64,000 nt of DNA, taken from positions 62,001 to 126,000 of the forward strand of contig CAZFOB010000007.1 in assembly GCA_964520325.1 (NCBI GenBank). Reading direction: 5' to 3'. The position numbers and the translations under genes were made by a program. Shown here one piece after another: positions 1-7,213 of the stretch. Every line of letters begins with the position of its first letter. The first letter of the stretch is position 1. The notes under the pieces were generated by a model. That model did no database searches. It was not told where the DNA came from and saw nothing but the letters and a program-made list of their open reading frames with translations. The DNA comes from CAZFOB01 sp964520325. Its GTDB lineage: Bacteria; Actinomycetota; JAICYB01.

Positions 1-648
1 GTCGCCGAGGTGCTCGCCGTCTACCTCGGCGTGGACGAGCGCGCTGATGATGTCGTCGCTCGGCTCGAGCCGACGCTTCGCGATGACCTTTCGGATGAAG
101 GTCTGCCAGCCGTCGAAAGCCTGAACTGCCTTCGTGAGCAGCTCGGCATCGGTGACACCAAGGCCGCGCATGAGATCGTCCGACCACTCGAGGAGATCCG
201 GGTGGTCGGCTTCGTCCATACCCATCGCATCGCCGATGACGATCAACGGCAGCCACACCGCGACATCGAGGACGAGATCGAACGTCTCGCGTCTCTCGAT
301 CCTGTCGAGAAGACGGTCGACGATGTCGGTGATCACGGGTTGCAGCGCACGAACCTGCTTGGGAGTGAATCCCTTGTTGACGAGCTCGCGCCGCCGGGCA
401 TGGGCCGGGTCGTCCATCTCGATCATCATCGGATTGGGCGGAGAATCCGGCCTGATCCCACCGGCACTCGAGAACAGTGTTGGGTTCGTCTCGACTTCGC
501 GAACGTGGTCGTACTTCGTGATCCCCCACACACCGTTTCTTTCGTCGAAGTAGACGGGGGCGTTGCTTCGCATCCACGCGAGGTCGTCGTGCGGATCGCG
601 TCCCCAGAAGTCGCCGGAGACGATGTCGATCGCACGAGCGGTCGTCAC
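1..648 (-). CDS. Cytochrome P450, N-terminal part (cut by window edge)
   Basis: The minus-strand frame reads as the first 216 residues of a bacterial P450; the heme-binding C-terminal half lies outside the window. Visible family hallmarks are the early 'DPHDDLAWMR..APVYFDE' segment, 'VWGITKYDHV', and 'MIEMDDPAHARRRELVNKGF', the conserved stretch before the C helix in actinobacterial CYP124/125/142-like enzymes. It would be a soluble monooxygenase needing a ferredoxin and reductase, which are not seen here. The GTG start at 648 lies 20 bp after the stop of the upstream gene, so the two may be co-transcribed. The substrate (often a sterol, lipid or branched fatty acid in related groups) cannot be told. 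Confidence 0.85.
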   Translation of the reverse strand, partial: MTTARAIDIVSGDFWGRDPHDDLAWMRSNAPVYFDERNGVWGITKYDHVREVETNPTLFSSAGGIRPDSPPNPMMIEMDDPAHARRRELVNKGFTPKQVRALQPVITDIVDRLLDRIERRETFDLVLDVAVWLPLIVIGDAMGMDEADHPDLLEWSDDLMRGLGVTDAELLTKAVQAFDGWQTFIRKVIAKRRLEPSDDIISALVHAEVDGEHLGD

Positions 649-668
649 TGGCGGCAGAGTCGCGGAGC

Positions 669-1040
669 TTAGGGCCCGGCCGGCTTTGGGCTGCCGACGA
701 CGTAGCCGCCGCCGGTCTTCTTCCCAGGATCGACAGTCCCGCTGACCACGCCGATGGTGCCGCTGCCGTGGATCTCGTGGCGCTCGGTCTTCGGGGCCGA
801 ATCGGCCTGCCGCGAGCTGCCCTCTGACGATCCCGATCGGCCGGGGCCTTCGGAGGGTGCAGGGGTGGGTTCAGGTGTCTTCGGCTCCTCAGGGACCCGT
901 CGCTCGATGCGTTGCATCGTCGTGCGCTCGCCGGCCGGAGTGCTCTCGGGCCCCCGGACGGCAGAGATCGCGATCGCGCAGATGCCGAGGAGCAGCCCAC
1001 ACGTCGCCAATGCGATCAGCACGACCCTCCGCCGTTTCAT
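669..1040 (-). CDS. Hypothetical membrane-anchored or secreted protein
   Basis: A 123-aa protein begins 'MKRRRVVLIALATCGLLLG', a positively charged start followed by one hydrophobic segment (about residues 5-27), so it is probably exported or anchored by its N-terminus. The rest is Pro/Ser/Glu-rich, low in complexity, and ends in a Gly/Lys-rich tail. No catalytic motif or known domain is recognised. It lies between a membrane flippase-like gene and a P450, both on the same strand. Confidence 0.6.
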   Translation of the reverse strand: MKRRRVVLIALATCGLLLGICAIAISAVRGPESTPAGERTTMQRIERRVPEEPKTPEPTPAPSEGPGRSGSSEGSSRQADSAPKTERHEIHGSGTIGVVSGTVDPGKKTGGGYVVGSPKPAGP

Positions 1041-1063
1041 GCGAGCAGACTACAGGTGGCGCT

Positions 1064-2194
1064 CTAGCGCGCTCCCTGCCGGGGTTGTTCGCCCCGTCCG
1101 GGCTGTCCCACCTTGACGCCGTGGCGCTCGGCCCACGTTTTCAGGCCTTCAGCTTCCCGTGCCGACTGCTCGGTGATCCGACGAAGCTCGTCCGAGCTTG
1201 GCCGGTCCGGCTGCAGGCGGAGCGTGAGATAGGCCGCTGCACCGAGAGGGATCGGGAGCCAGAAATTCACCAGACGGTAGGAGATGACGCCGAGGATCGC
1301 CACGTCGCGGGGGACGCCGAAACCGACGAGGGACGTGGTGAGCACGGCTTCGACCACTCCGAGGCCGCCCGGTGTGATCGGGATCGCCGCGAGCACGTTG
1401 GCCAGGCCATAGGCAACGATCAGACCGTCGATGCCGAGCCTGTAACCGAAAGCGAGGATGAAGACCCACAGCGATGCGGCGCTCAAGAGCCAGTTCGCCG
1501 CGGCCCAGCCGATGGTTCGGAACATGAGCGGACGGTCGCCGGTCAGCGTCCTCAGCTGTGCCGCGATCCTATGGATGAGGCGATGCACGCTTTCGGCGTC
1601 GAGGAACGGCACACGGCGCGCCACCGCAGCAAGGCCGTGTGCGGCGCGGTCTTCGCCGCGAGTGAGCGTGATGACCGCAAGAGAGAATCCGGAGACCAGG
1701 AGGAGTCCGATCACCGCGGCCGTGAGGTACACGGGGTTGAAGCCGCGTAATGGGATCGACACGACGAGGCCGAGCCAGAGGATGACGTTGAGCACCACTG
1801 CCGACCCGATGCTCTGAGTCGCGAGCGCGAAGCCGGCGTCGGGACCGCTTACGCCGGCGTTGCTCAACAGCCGGAAGCCGAGCCCGCTACCGGCGGCCGC
1901 TCCCCCGGGGAGCACATGACTTACCGAGAGTGTCGAGAGCTGGATGCGCAGCAGCGTCCAGAAGCCGGGCTTGTCCCCCGTCCGCGGAAGCACGCCGCGC
2001 GTGAGTTGTGCGTAGGCCGCGATCGACGCGACTTCCAAGAGGATGCCAACGAGAACGTAGGCGAGGTTGACGTCGCCGAGGAGATGAAGCGACCGGCGCG
2101 CACCCGCGATCTGTGGGAGCACCAGGTACTCGACGACGAGCAGGAGGATCAGAAGAAGGACGACGCGGCGCACCGAACGCGGCAGTCCGAACAC
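1064..2194 (-). CDS. Lysylphosphatidylglycerol synthase-TM / flippase-like membrane protein
   Basis: A 376-aa polytopic membrane protein with about eight hydrophobic segments. The motifs 'LSHVLPGGAAAGSGLGFRLL' (about residues 90-112) and 'TPGGLGVVEAVLTTSLVGFG' (about 275-295) are characteristic of the LPG_synthase_TM / UPF0104 family. It lacks the cytosolic aminoacyl-transfer domain of true MprF, so only the flippase-like membrane module is present; the transported lipid is unknown. The start is a GTG at 2194 behind a weak GGAG. It is followed on the same strand by the small secreted protein and the P450. Confidence 0.8.
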   Translation of the reverse strand: MFGLPRSVRRVVLLLILLLVVEYLVLPQIAGARRSLHLLGDVNLAYVLVGILLEVASIAAYAQLTRGVLPRTGDKPGFWTLLRIQLSTLSVSHVLPGGAAAGSGLGFRLLSNAGVSGPDAGFALATQSIGSAVVLNVILWLGLVVSIPLRGFNPVYLTAAVIGLLLVSGFSLAVITLTRGEDRAAHGLAAVARRVPFLDAESVHRLIHRIAAQLRTLTGDRPLMFRTIGWAAANWLLSAASLWVFILAFGYRLGIDGLIVAYGLANVLAAIPITPGGLGVVEAVLTTSLVGFGVPRDVAILGVISYRLVNFWLPIPLGAAAYLTLRLQPDRPSSDELRRITEQSAREAEGLKTWAERHGVKVGQPGRGEQPRQGAR

Positions 2195-2214
2195 GCTCCA
2201 TCATAGTTACTTAG

Positions 2215-2463
2215 CTACGAATCGAGGCTCGCTTCGCCCGCGAAGAGCTGTCGTATCTCGTCCCGCCGACGAGATCGCGATGGCAGTAGTAGTGGACGTG
2301 TGTCGATTGTCTCAATCGCCCATCGAACGTCGCACATGGTGCATCCTCGGGATCGGACGAGGCGTGACTCGCATAGTGGGCAGAAGCCCTCGGTGACGCA
2401 GGCGACGGACCGCCTAAAGTCGCTTGAGAGATCGGTTCCGTCATCCGTACGCAGGAAACTCAT
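2215..2463 (-). CDS. Small zinc-ribbon protein
   Basis: An 82-aa reading frame with two CxxC knuckles ('CPLCESRL', then 'GCTMCDVRW' 11 residues on) that should bind one zinc ion. The ATG at 2463 overlaps the end of the preceding nucleotidyltransferase-like remnant by about 20 bases, an arrangement expected for translational coupling. No further domain is recognised. It may be the partner gene of the damaged nucleotidyltransferase, now left without it. Coding character is supported mainly by the two CxxC motifs. Confidence 0.45.
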   Translation of the reverse strand: MSFLRTDDGTDLSSDFRRSVACVTEGFCPLCESRLVRSRGCTMCDVRWAIETIDTRPLLLPSRSRRRDEIRQLFAGEASLDS

Positions 2464-2635
2464 CACCCAGCACAATGCGCCAAAAACGAATTGCTTCGGA
2501 GTGGCTGCCGTCAATCTCGGCAGCGTTTGCTCGCACTGCACGTTCATGAGCGGCAGCAAGACTCTCGCGAATGGCTTCCCTTCGGGCAGCCGTGTAGCCG
2601 GAACCAAAATCACCGCCGTGCCCGTCGGGATCTGT
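2441..2635 (-). pseudogene. C-terminal remnant resembling a CD-NTase-type nucleotidyltransferase
   Basis: Directly after the ABC permease stop, another frame reads for about 65 residues as 'TDPDGHGGDFGSGY', then an alanine-rich helix, then 'SEAIRFWRIVLGDEFPAYG' and a stop. Such a tail (DP-x-N/G..., a helix of Ala/Glu/Arg, then 'EAIRxWRxxFGDxFP') resembles the C-terminus of oligonucleotide-cyclase-like nucleotidyltransferases. No catalytic GS...DxD region is present upstream, where the frame runs antiphase through the permease gene. I infer a decayed remnant whose N-terminal part was replaced by the ABC genes. The match is from memory of the family, so it is tentative. Confidence 0.4.
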
Positions 2636-2637
2636 TG

Positions 2638-3816
2638 TCAGGCTTGAGATCTGAGAATGCTTTGCTCCCGTCGAACAAAGAATACGGCCATCAGAACCAG
2701 GACGAAGGACACTGCCAAATTCCAGATCACCGCGAACGCTAGACCTTTCAGCGAACCGCCGGTCTCTAGCGCCTGTTTGGCCGTTGCAATTATTCCGAGG
2801 ACAGGAAGGGGGCCAAGTGAAGCCGCACTGCTCACATCTGCCCCCAAGAGAAACGTCACACCGACACCCGCCAGGGGAAGACTGACCAAACCAATTAGCG
2901 AACTCGCCTCTCGCATTGATCGTGTGTAAGCACCAATAAGAAGGCCAATCGAAACCGCCGCAAAGGTTGTCCCGATACCGGCGAGCGTTAGGACGAGTAG
3001 GGCGCTGCCAAATCCGGAAAGTAGCTGTGATTGACCAATATCGACTGGCAACCAGTTGAGAGCGACGACCGGAAGGATCGTGGCAACGAGAAGCATCGCG
3101 GCACCCGAGAAAGCGACGGTGAACTTTGCAGCCACTAGCCGTAGCCTCGTTAGCGGCATGGCCAACAGCGACTCGAATGTGCGCGCGTCTTTTTCGGAAC
3201 TGAGGACTGATGTGGAGAACATCATCATCATCGTGAAGGGGAACCATAAATAGAGCGGCACCGTCGCTGCGAGGAACCGGCGCCCAGCAAGCGAGCTTCT
3301 ACCGACGTCGTCCAACGTGATGGATAGCTGGCCGGCATCACCGAATGGGTCATCAACCTTGGGCGCAACGCCACCCCACATCGACGTAAGCGCGCTGCGG
3401 AGCGCGAAAGAGCGAAAGACTGAACTCGGACGGGCGGCGTTGATCAGGATTCGAACACTAGCCGGCGCTCTCTGTCGATACGCTTTTTCCAGGCTCGGAG
3501 ACGCGATTAAGCCAGCTCCTTTTTCCTGAAGTACCGCCTTATCGGCGTCGTCGGTGCGTCGCACATCGATTCCCTGCTTCTCCAGAGCCGACAAGAATCG
3601 CGGCGCCGATCCTTCGACATAAATAACAGGCCGTTCGACGAGCAACTGGCTCGTCTCACGTTCTCCGACATAGAGCGGAAAGAAAAGGATGAGCGGTGCG
3701 AACAACAAGGGCTGAAGGATGAGATAGAACCAAAGCCGTCTCTGTCTCTTGAGATCCAACCAATCACGTCGGATTAGTGGCCAGACCTCTTGGCGGAGCT
3801 GAGTCAATCTAGTCAC
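2638..3816 (-). CDS. ABC-2 type transporter permease (NatB-like)
   Basis: A 392-aa permease with an N-terminal membrane helix (about residues 28-50), an extracytoplasmic domain of about 130 residues, and a C-terminal block of five or six helices. This is the layout of NatB/YhaP-type ABC-2 exporters. 'SSEKDARTFESLLAMPLTRLRLVAAKF' is the typical cytosolic coupling segment between helices. It overlaps the ATPase gene by 8 bases, so the two are translated together. Base composition is visibly more AT-rich than in flanking genes, suggesting transfer. The substrate is unknown; sodium or a peptide are family possibilities. Confidence 0.85.
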   Translation of the reverse strand: MTRLTQLRQEVWPLIRRDWLDLKRQRRLWFYLILQPLLFAPLILFFPLYVGERETSQLLVERPVIYVEGSAPRFLSALEKQGIDVRRTDDADKAVLQEKGAGLIASPSLEKAYRQRAPASVRILINAARPSSVFRSFALRSALTSMWGGVAPKVDDPFGDAGQLSITLDDVGRSSLAGRRFLAATVPLYLWFPFTMMMMFSTSVLSSEKDARTFESLLAMPLTRLRLVAAKFTVAFSGAAMLLVATILPVVALNWLPVDIGQSQLLSGFGSALLVLTLAGIGTTFAAVSIGLLIGAYTRSMREASSLIGLVSLPLAGVGVTFLLGADVSSAASLGPLPVLGIIATAKQALETGGSLKGLAFAVIWNLAVSFVLVLMAVFFVRREQSILRSQA

Positions 3817-4540
3817 CGTTATCGTTCTTCATTACTAGGCTCAGCAGAGCTGCACGAAGATCGGGCGCGCCCGCGCCATCGACGACGCTCTGAGTCGGTC
3901 CGCTGGCGACTACACGGCCTCCAGAGATGCACACAATGTTCTTGCACAGACGCTCCGCCTCTTCGATCATGTGCGTCGACAAGAGCACCGTCTTCTCCAT
4001 AAAGCGGTCGCTGCGCAGAAACTCGTGGACACGGTGCGTCGACTCAATGTCGAGAGAAGCGGTTGGCTCATCTAGGAGCAGAACGGGCGGATCATGTATC
4101 AGCGCACGGGCGAGGGCGGCCTTCTGCCTGGTTCCTTTGGACAGGGTTGCGGCTCGCGCGTCGGCATAGGCCGACAAGTTAAGCATCTCGACGAGATCGG
4201 CAAAGCGTTCCCTAATCGCGCGTTGGCGGACGCCGAACGCCTGAGCACTGAAAGTAAGCTGCTCGCGTAGCGTAAGTCGATCGTAGAGCCCGGGTTCCTC
4301 GGTCAAGAGGCCGAGACATTTTCGAACTGACTCCGGTTCCCGACTTGAGTCGTGACCGCAGATAGCAACGCGGCCTTTGGTCGGTCGCAGCAGAGTGGAG
4401 AGGATTCGGAGAGTCGTAGTTTTCCCAGCACCGTTGGGGCCGAGCAGCCCCGTGATTCCGTCGGTCCCCGCCTCAAAGCTAACGTCTTGCAGAACCTCGT
4501 TATCACCGAAGCTTTTATGGATAGCTGTGACCTGAATCAA
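3809..4540 (-). CDS. ABC transporter ATP-binding protein (NatA-like)
   Basis: Nucleotide-binding subunit for the adjacent permease. Walker A is 'GPNGAGKTT', the signature is the variant 'LSKGTRQK' in place of LSGGQ, Walker B is 'VLLLDEP', and the switch histidine is in 'STHMIEE'. The degenerate signature is common in NatA/CcmA-type exporters. I chose the TTG at 4540 ('MIQVTAIHKSFG') because it puts the start where family members begin; an in-frame TTG at 4561 is possible. No strong ribosome-binding site precedes either. The gene shares the AT-richer composition of the permease. Confidence 0.85.
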   Translation of the reverse strand: MIQVTAIHKSFGDNEVLQDVSFEAGTDGITGLLGPNGAGKTTTLRILSTLLRPTKGRVAICGHDSSREPESVRKCLGLLTEEPGLYDRLTLREQLTFSAQAFGVRQRAIRERFADLVEMLNLSAYADARAATLSKGTRQKAALARALIHDPPVLLLDEPTASLDIESTHRVHEFLRSDRFMEKTVLLSTHMIEEAERLCKNIVCISGGRVVASGPTQSVVDGAGAPDLRAALLSLVMKNDNGD

Positions 4541-4792
4541 GAGAAGGACTTCTGCGCCCAACGGCCTGTCGGTTCCGTGTATCGCAGCTCAGGGATGCTA
4601 GGACGACCGGTCACCCTGCAGCCGATCGTCACGACGGTAGGCGCATCGAGAGAGAGGCATGAACAGCGCGGCCCTTCCCTCGAAACGGCGAGTAGTGCAC
4701 AAAGATCCCCCAAAGACATCTGACTGACAAAGGCCGAACCCCTCGACCTTTACGCTAGCAACCGATACCGCGTTCTAGTCAGATCGTCGCGA

Positions 4793-4876
4793 CTACGAAG
4801 GGCACCGACCGCCGAACTCCGCTAAGCAGAAGATGAGCAGGAGTACGAGCAGGATTGCAATAACGACCACAACCAT
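4793..4876 (-). CDS. 27-residue single-span membrane microprotein
   Basis: A very short frame starts at the ATG at 4876 behind a GAGGGGGG ribosome-binding site 8 bases upstream. It encodes 'MVVVVIAILLVLLLIFCL' followed by the short polar tail 'AEFGGRCPS'. The whole first two thirds is one transmembrane helix. The strong purine-rich site and clean stop support translation. No family is recognised. It stands alone between the ABC genes and a DUF2007 gene, with about 230 bp of apparently empty DNA on one side and 260 bp on the other. Confidence 0.4.
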   Translation of the reverse strand: MVVVVIAILLVLLLIFCLAEFGGRCPS

Positions 4877-5138
4877 GGTTTCATCCCCCCTCTGGGTTTG
4901 CACCCGTCCTCGAGAGGTAGCGCAAGCTTGCGTAGCGCTGAGCCCTACAACCTCTCGTATTCCCGCCAGAAGCACCCAAGCAGCGCAAACGGTACTCCAC
5001 CCTTGACTTGCGAGTCAACTCATGCCCGGGTTCGTTTTCTCGACGTAGAATCGTTGTCCGAACATTTTGCACAGCCGAGGGATCCTCTTGCCGCCTGTCC
5101 CTGACGGATTATGCGCCTGCGAAGATCGGTACGCATAG

Positions 5139-5495
5139 ATGCGTCTAGAAGATGACAGTTCTCCGCAGCAAAGGCGGGTATTCGTCGGCCAGAATCCGGC
5201 CGAAGCGCACTTCATCCGGGGGTTACTCGAGGGCGCCGGAATCTCGTGCGAGATCCGAAACGAGCATCTGTTCGGTGCCCGTGGTGAGATTCCTGTTTCG
5301 TCGGACTTCCTCCCATCGGTCTGGGTGCTCGAGTCTGATGTAGGTACGGTGGCGGATGTGCTTAGGGATTTCGAAGAGGGTGAGCAGACCTCCGGTCCGT
5401 CATGGACGTGTCCGAAGTGTGGTGAGACGCTCGAAGCGCAATTTACTGACTGCTGGAACTGCGGCGCCGCCCGGCCTATCGATCCGGATATCTGA
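5139..5495 (+). CDS. DUF2007-type protein with C-terminal zinc ribbon
   Basis: A 118-aa protein. Residues about 12-80 ('VFVGQNPAEAHFIRGLLEGAGISCEIRNEHLF' and onward) match the DUF2007 ferredoxin-like fold found in putative signal-transducing proteins. The C-terminus carries 'CPKCGETL...CWNCGA', a four-cysteine zinc ribbon. The combination is known for small cytosolic proteins of unknown role. The first ATG is used; the ribosome-binding site is weak. It is transcribed opposite to its neighbours. Confidence 0.8.
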   Translation: MRLEDDSSPQQRRVFVGQNPAEAHFIRGLLEGAGISCEIRNEHLFGARGEIPVSSDFLPSVWVLESDVGTVADVLRDFEEGEQTSGPSWTCPKCGETLEAQFTDCWNCGAARPIDPDI

Positions 5496-5538
5496 GAGTC
5501 TTGCTTAGCTTAGTTCCATGCGGCGCGCGCAGTACCAG

Positions 5539-5609
5539 AGGCGGCGCGCGGAATCGAACCACGGTGACTGGATTTGCAGTCCAGCGCCTAGCCACTCGGC
5601 CACGCCGCC
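5539..5609 (-). tRNA. tRNA-Cys (anticodon GCA)
   Basis: On the minus strand the sequence folds as a 71-nt tRNA. The acceptor stem GGCGGCG pairs with CGCCGCC. The D arm is GGCCGAGTGGCTAGGC, the anticodon stem CTGGA/TCCAG holds the loop CTGCAAA with anticodon GCA, and the T loop is TTCGATT. CCA is not encoded. It is complete, unlike the two tRNA-Arg fragments near the right end, and has no obvious integration scar beside it. Confidence 0.93.
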
Positions 5610-5633
5610 GAAGGCGCCAGGATACTCGTTCTT

Positions 5634-6593
5634 CTAGAGCGGTTCGATCCTGTCGAGCGTCGCGGTGAAGTCGGAGCTGTAGGAGGACGCAGACAGCCCC
5701 GACCCCCGGCTGCTGGACGAGTGCTCCTCGAACTTCACCCAGATGCTGCGGGCCGGGTCGACCCAGTACGTTCGGCTTCGGGTCAGCTGTTCGTCCGAGC
5801 CCGGCTGGCTCTGGCGTTCGATCTTGACGACGAAGGTCTCGACGGTCTCGTCCATGACCTGTAACTGATCAACTCCTGTGACGGTGACGCTCCAATCCTC
5901 GGTTCGCACGGTTGACCCATCCGGGGCGATCGCGCGGCTGGTGCCCTCGACGGTTGCTTCCTGTGCGAGCGGGACGGGGATCTGCACCATGGGCGGGTCG
6001 TACGTCGCTTCGGTCGTCTGAGCGTCCGTCCCGATGGTGATCGACCCGCCCTCGAACGTGAACGCGATGCCGTGCTTGCCGTAGGCGACGATCTCTCGCT
6101 CCTCGTGGTCTTGCGAGAAGAAGAGATCGAAGACGAGCTCGTCCGAGGCCAGCGGCGCGCCAGACTGCTGGCCAGGCCGCTGGATGGAGCTTTCGGGACG
6201 GTGAACGGTCATCTCCATCTCCGGCGGATAGTCGCGAGAGGTGAACAGCGAGGCCGATTCGGTTCCCGTGACGGCGTAGACGTAAGTGCCGAGAGAGGGG
6301 AATGGAGGCCGATCGACGAAGTTCTTCGCGACAGCCGCGCCCTTCGGCGCGCGGACCGTTGCGTGCGATCGCGCCGCGGCGGCCGGACGCGGGGCGGGCG
6401 TTGAGATCGAGAGATCGCCGTCGAGGCCGGGGTTGACGAGGTCGCCGGCAAATGCGCCGCCTCGGCTGAAGTCGGGGGGTATCTCTTCGGGCACGTTGTT
6501 CCGGTAGAGGAGGGTTCCGGCGAGCACGACGATCGCAACGGCGACGATGGTCGCGCTGCGCGGTGCGATGGTTGCGGGCTGGGGGTTCGACAT
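5634..6593 (-). CDS. Hypothetical secreted or membrane-anchored protein
   Basis: A 319-aa protein with one N-terminal hydrophobic helix (about residues 13-30, 'ATIVAVAIVVLAGTLLYR') then a Pro/Ala-rich linker and a larger folded region. The segment 'YVYAVTGTESASLF' and the repeated beta-strand-like pattern with 'YWVDPARSIWVKFEEH' near the C-terminus suggest an extracytoplasmic beta-rich domain of the kind seen in uncharacterised actinobacterial surface proteins. No enzyme motif is visible. It is followed upstream on the same strand by another secreted protein (6643-7173). Confidence 0.7.
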   Translation of the reverse strand: MSNPQPATIAPRSATIVAVAIVVLAGTLLYRNNVPEEIPPDFSRGGAFAGDLVNPGLDGDLSISTPAPRPAAAARSHATVRAPKGAAVAKNFVDRPPFPSLGTYVYAVTGTESASLFTSRDYPPEMEMTVHRPESSIQRPGQQSGAPLASDELVFDLFFSQDHEEREIVAYGKHGIAFTFEGGSITIGTDAQTTEATYDPPMVQIPVPLAQEATVEGTSRAIAPDGSTVRTEDWSVTVTGVDQLQVMDETVETFVVKIERQSQPGSDEQLTRSRTYWVDPARSIWVKFEEHSSSSRGSGLSASSYSSDFTATLDRIEPL

Positions 6594-6642
6594 GGGTACT
6601 ACTTGAGGCTAACCCCGGCCGGGTTCCAGCGCCGGAGGACCG

Positions 6643-7173
6643 CTACGGGGTGGCGTTGTCGTCCCGCTCGTCCCGGCGGTCTTCGTCGGCCTCTTCGTCG
6701 GCTTTCTCTTCGTCTTCGTCGGCTTCAGCCTCGGCTTCGTCGGCATCCCGCTCGAGTTCGTTTTCACATTGCTCCCGCTCGCGGTCGCTTTGCTCTTCGT
6801 CGCATCCTCCGGTGCTGGGCTGCGAGACCTCTCCTTGAGTGACGGTCTCGCTGGTTCCGCCTGTGGGTTGCTCACCGGATGAAGAGCGAGGGATCCGTAC
6901 GCCGTTGCTGTCGCGAGGAACCTCAGTAGCTGCCGGGCCGGCGGACGTCGCCTTCAACGGTGCGTCGACCGCGGGTTTGGGGCTCGCCTTGGCCTTCGGC
7001 GTGGCCGATGGCTCCGGGCTGCCAGCGTCATCGGTGACCACATCGTCGATCAGGCCTTCTGGCTCGATGTCGGCGCTCTGTTCGGAGGAGGGCGAGAAGA
7101 GGGCGGACGACGCTCCCCAGGCGATACCAGCTCCCACAAGAGCTATCAGAAGCACCAGGAGGACCTTCTTCAT
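6643..7173 (-). CDS. Hypothetical secreted acidic protein
   Basis: A 176-aa protein starting 'MKKVLLVLLIALVGAGIAWG', a clear export signal, with no lipobox cysteine at the expected place. The middle is Ala/Pro/Thr/Ser-rich. The last 55 residues are almost only Asp, Glu, Ala and Arg, a strongly acidic, probably disordered or coiled tail. Two cysteines ('GGCDEEQSDREREQC') may form a disulfide. No known domain is recognised. It is probably in one transcription unit with the gene at 5634-6593. Confidence 0.6.
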   Translation of the reverse strand: MKKVLLVLLIALVGAGIAWGASSALFSPSSEQSADIEPEGLIDDVVTDDAGSPEPSATPKAKASPKPAVDAPLKATSAGPAATEVPRDSNGVRIPRSSSGEQPTGGTSETVTQGEVSQPSTGGCDEEQSDREREQCENELERDADEAEAEADEDEEKADEEADEDRRDERDDNATP

Positions 7174-7213
7174 GACACCAGCCTAGGTCCTGAGATTCTG
7201 AGAACGGTGGAAC

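Noticed and set aside
2636..3247. Minus-strand frame joining the nucleotidyltransferase-like tail to about 200 upstream residues
   Set aside because: The upstream part is a shifted frame of the ABC permease with Cys/Arg/His-rich nonsense; only the last 65 residues look real.
4921..4932. CGCAAGCTTGCG palindrome
   Set aside because: Perfect 12-bp palindrome in an apparently empty region, but too short and too isolated from promoters to call.
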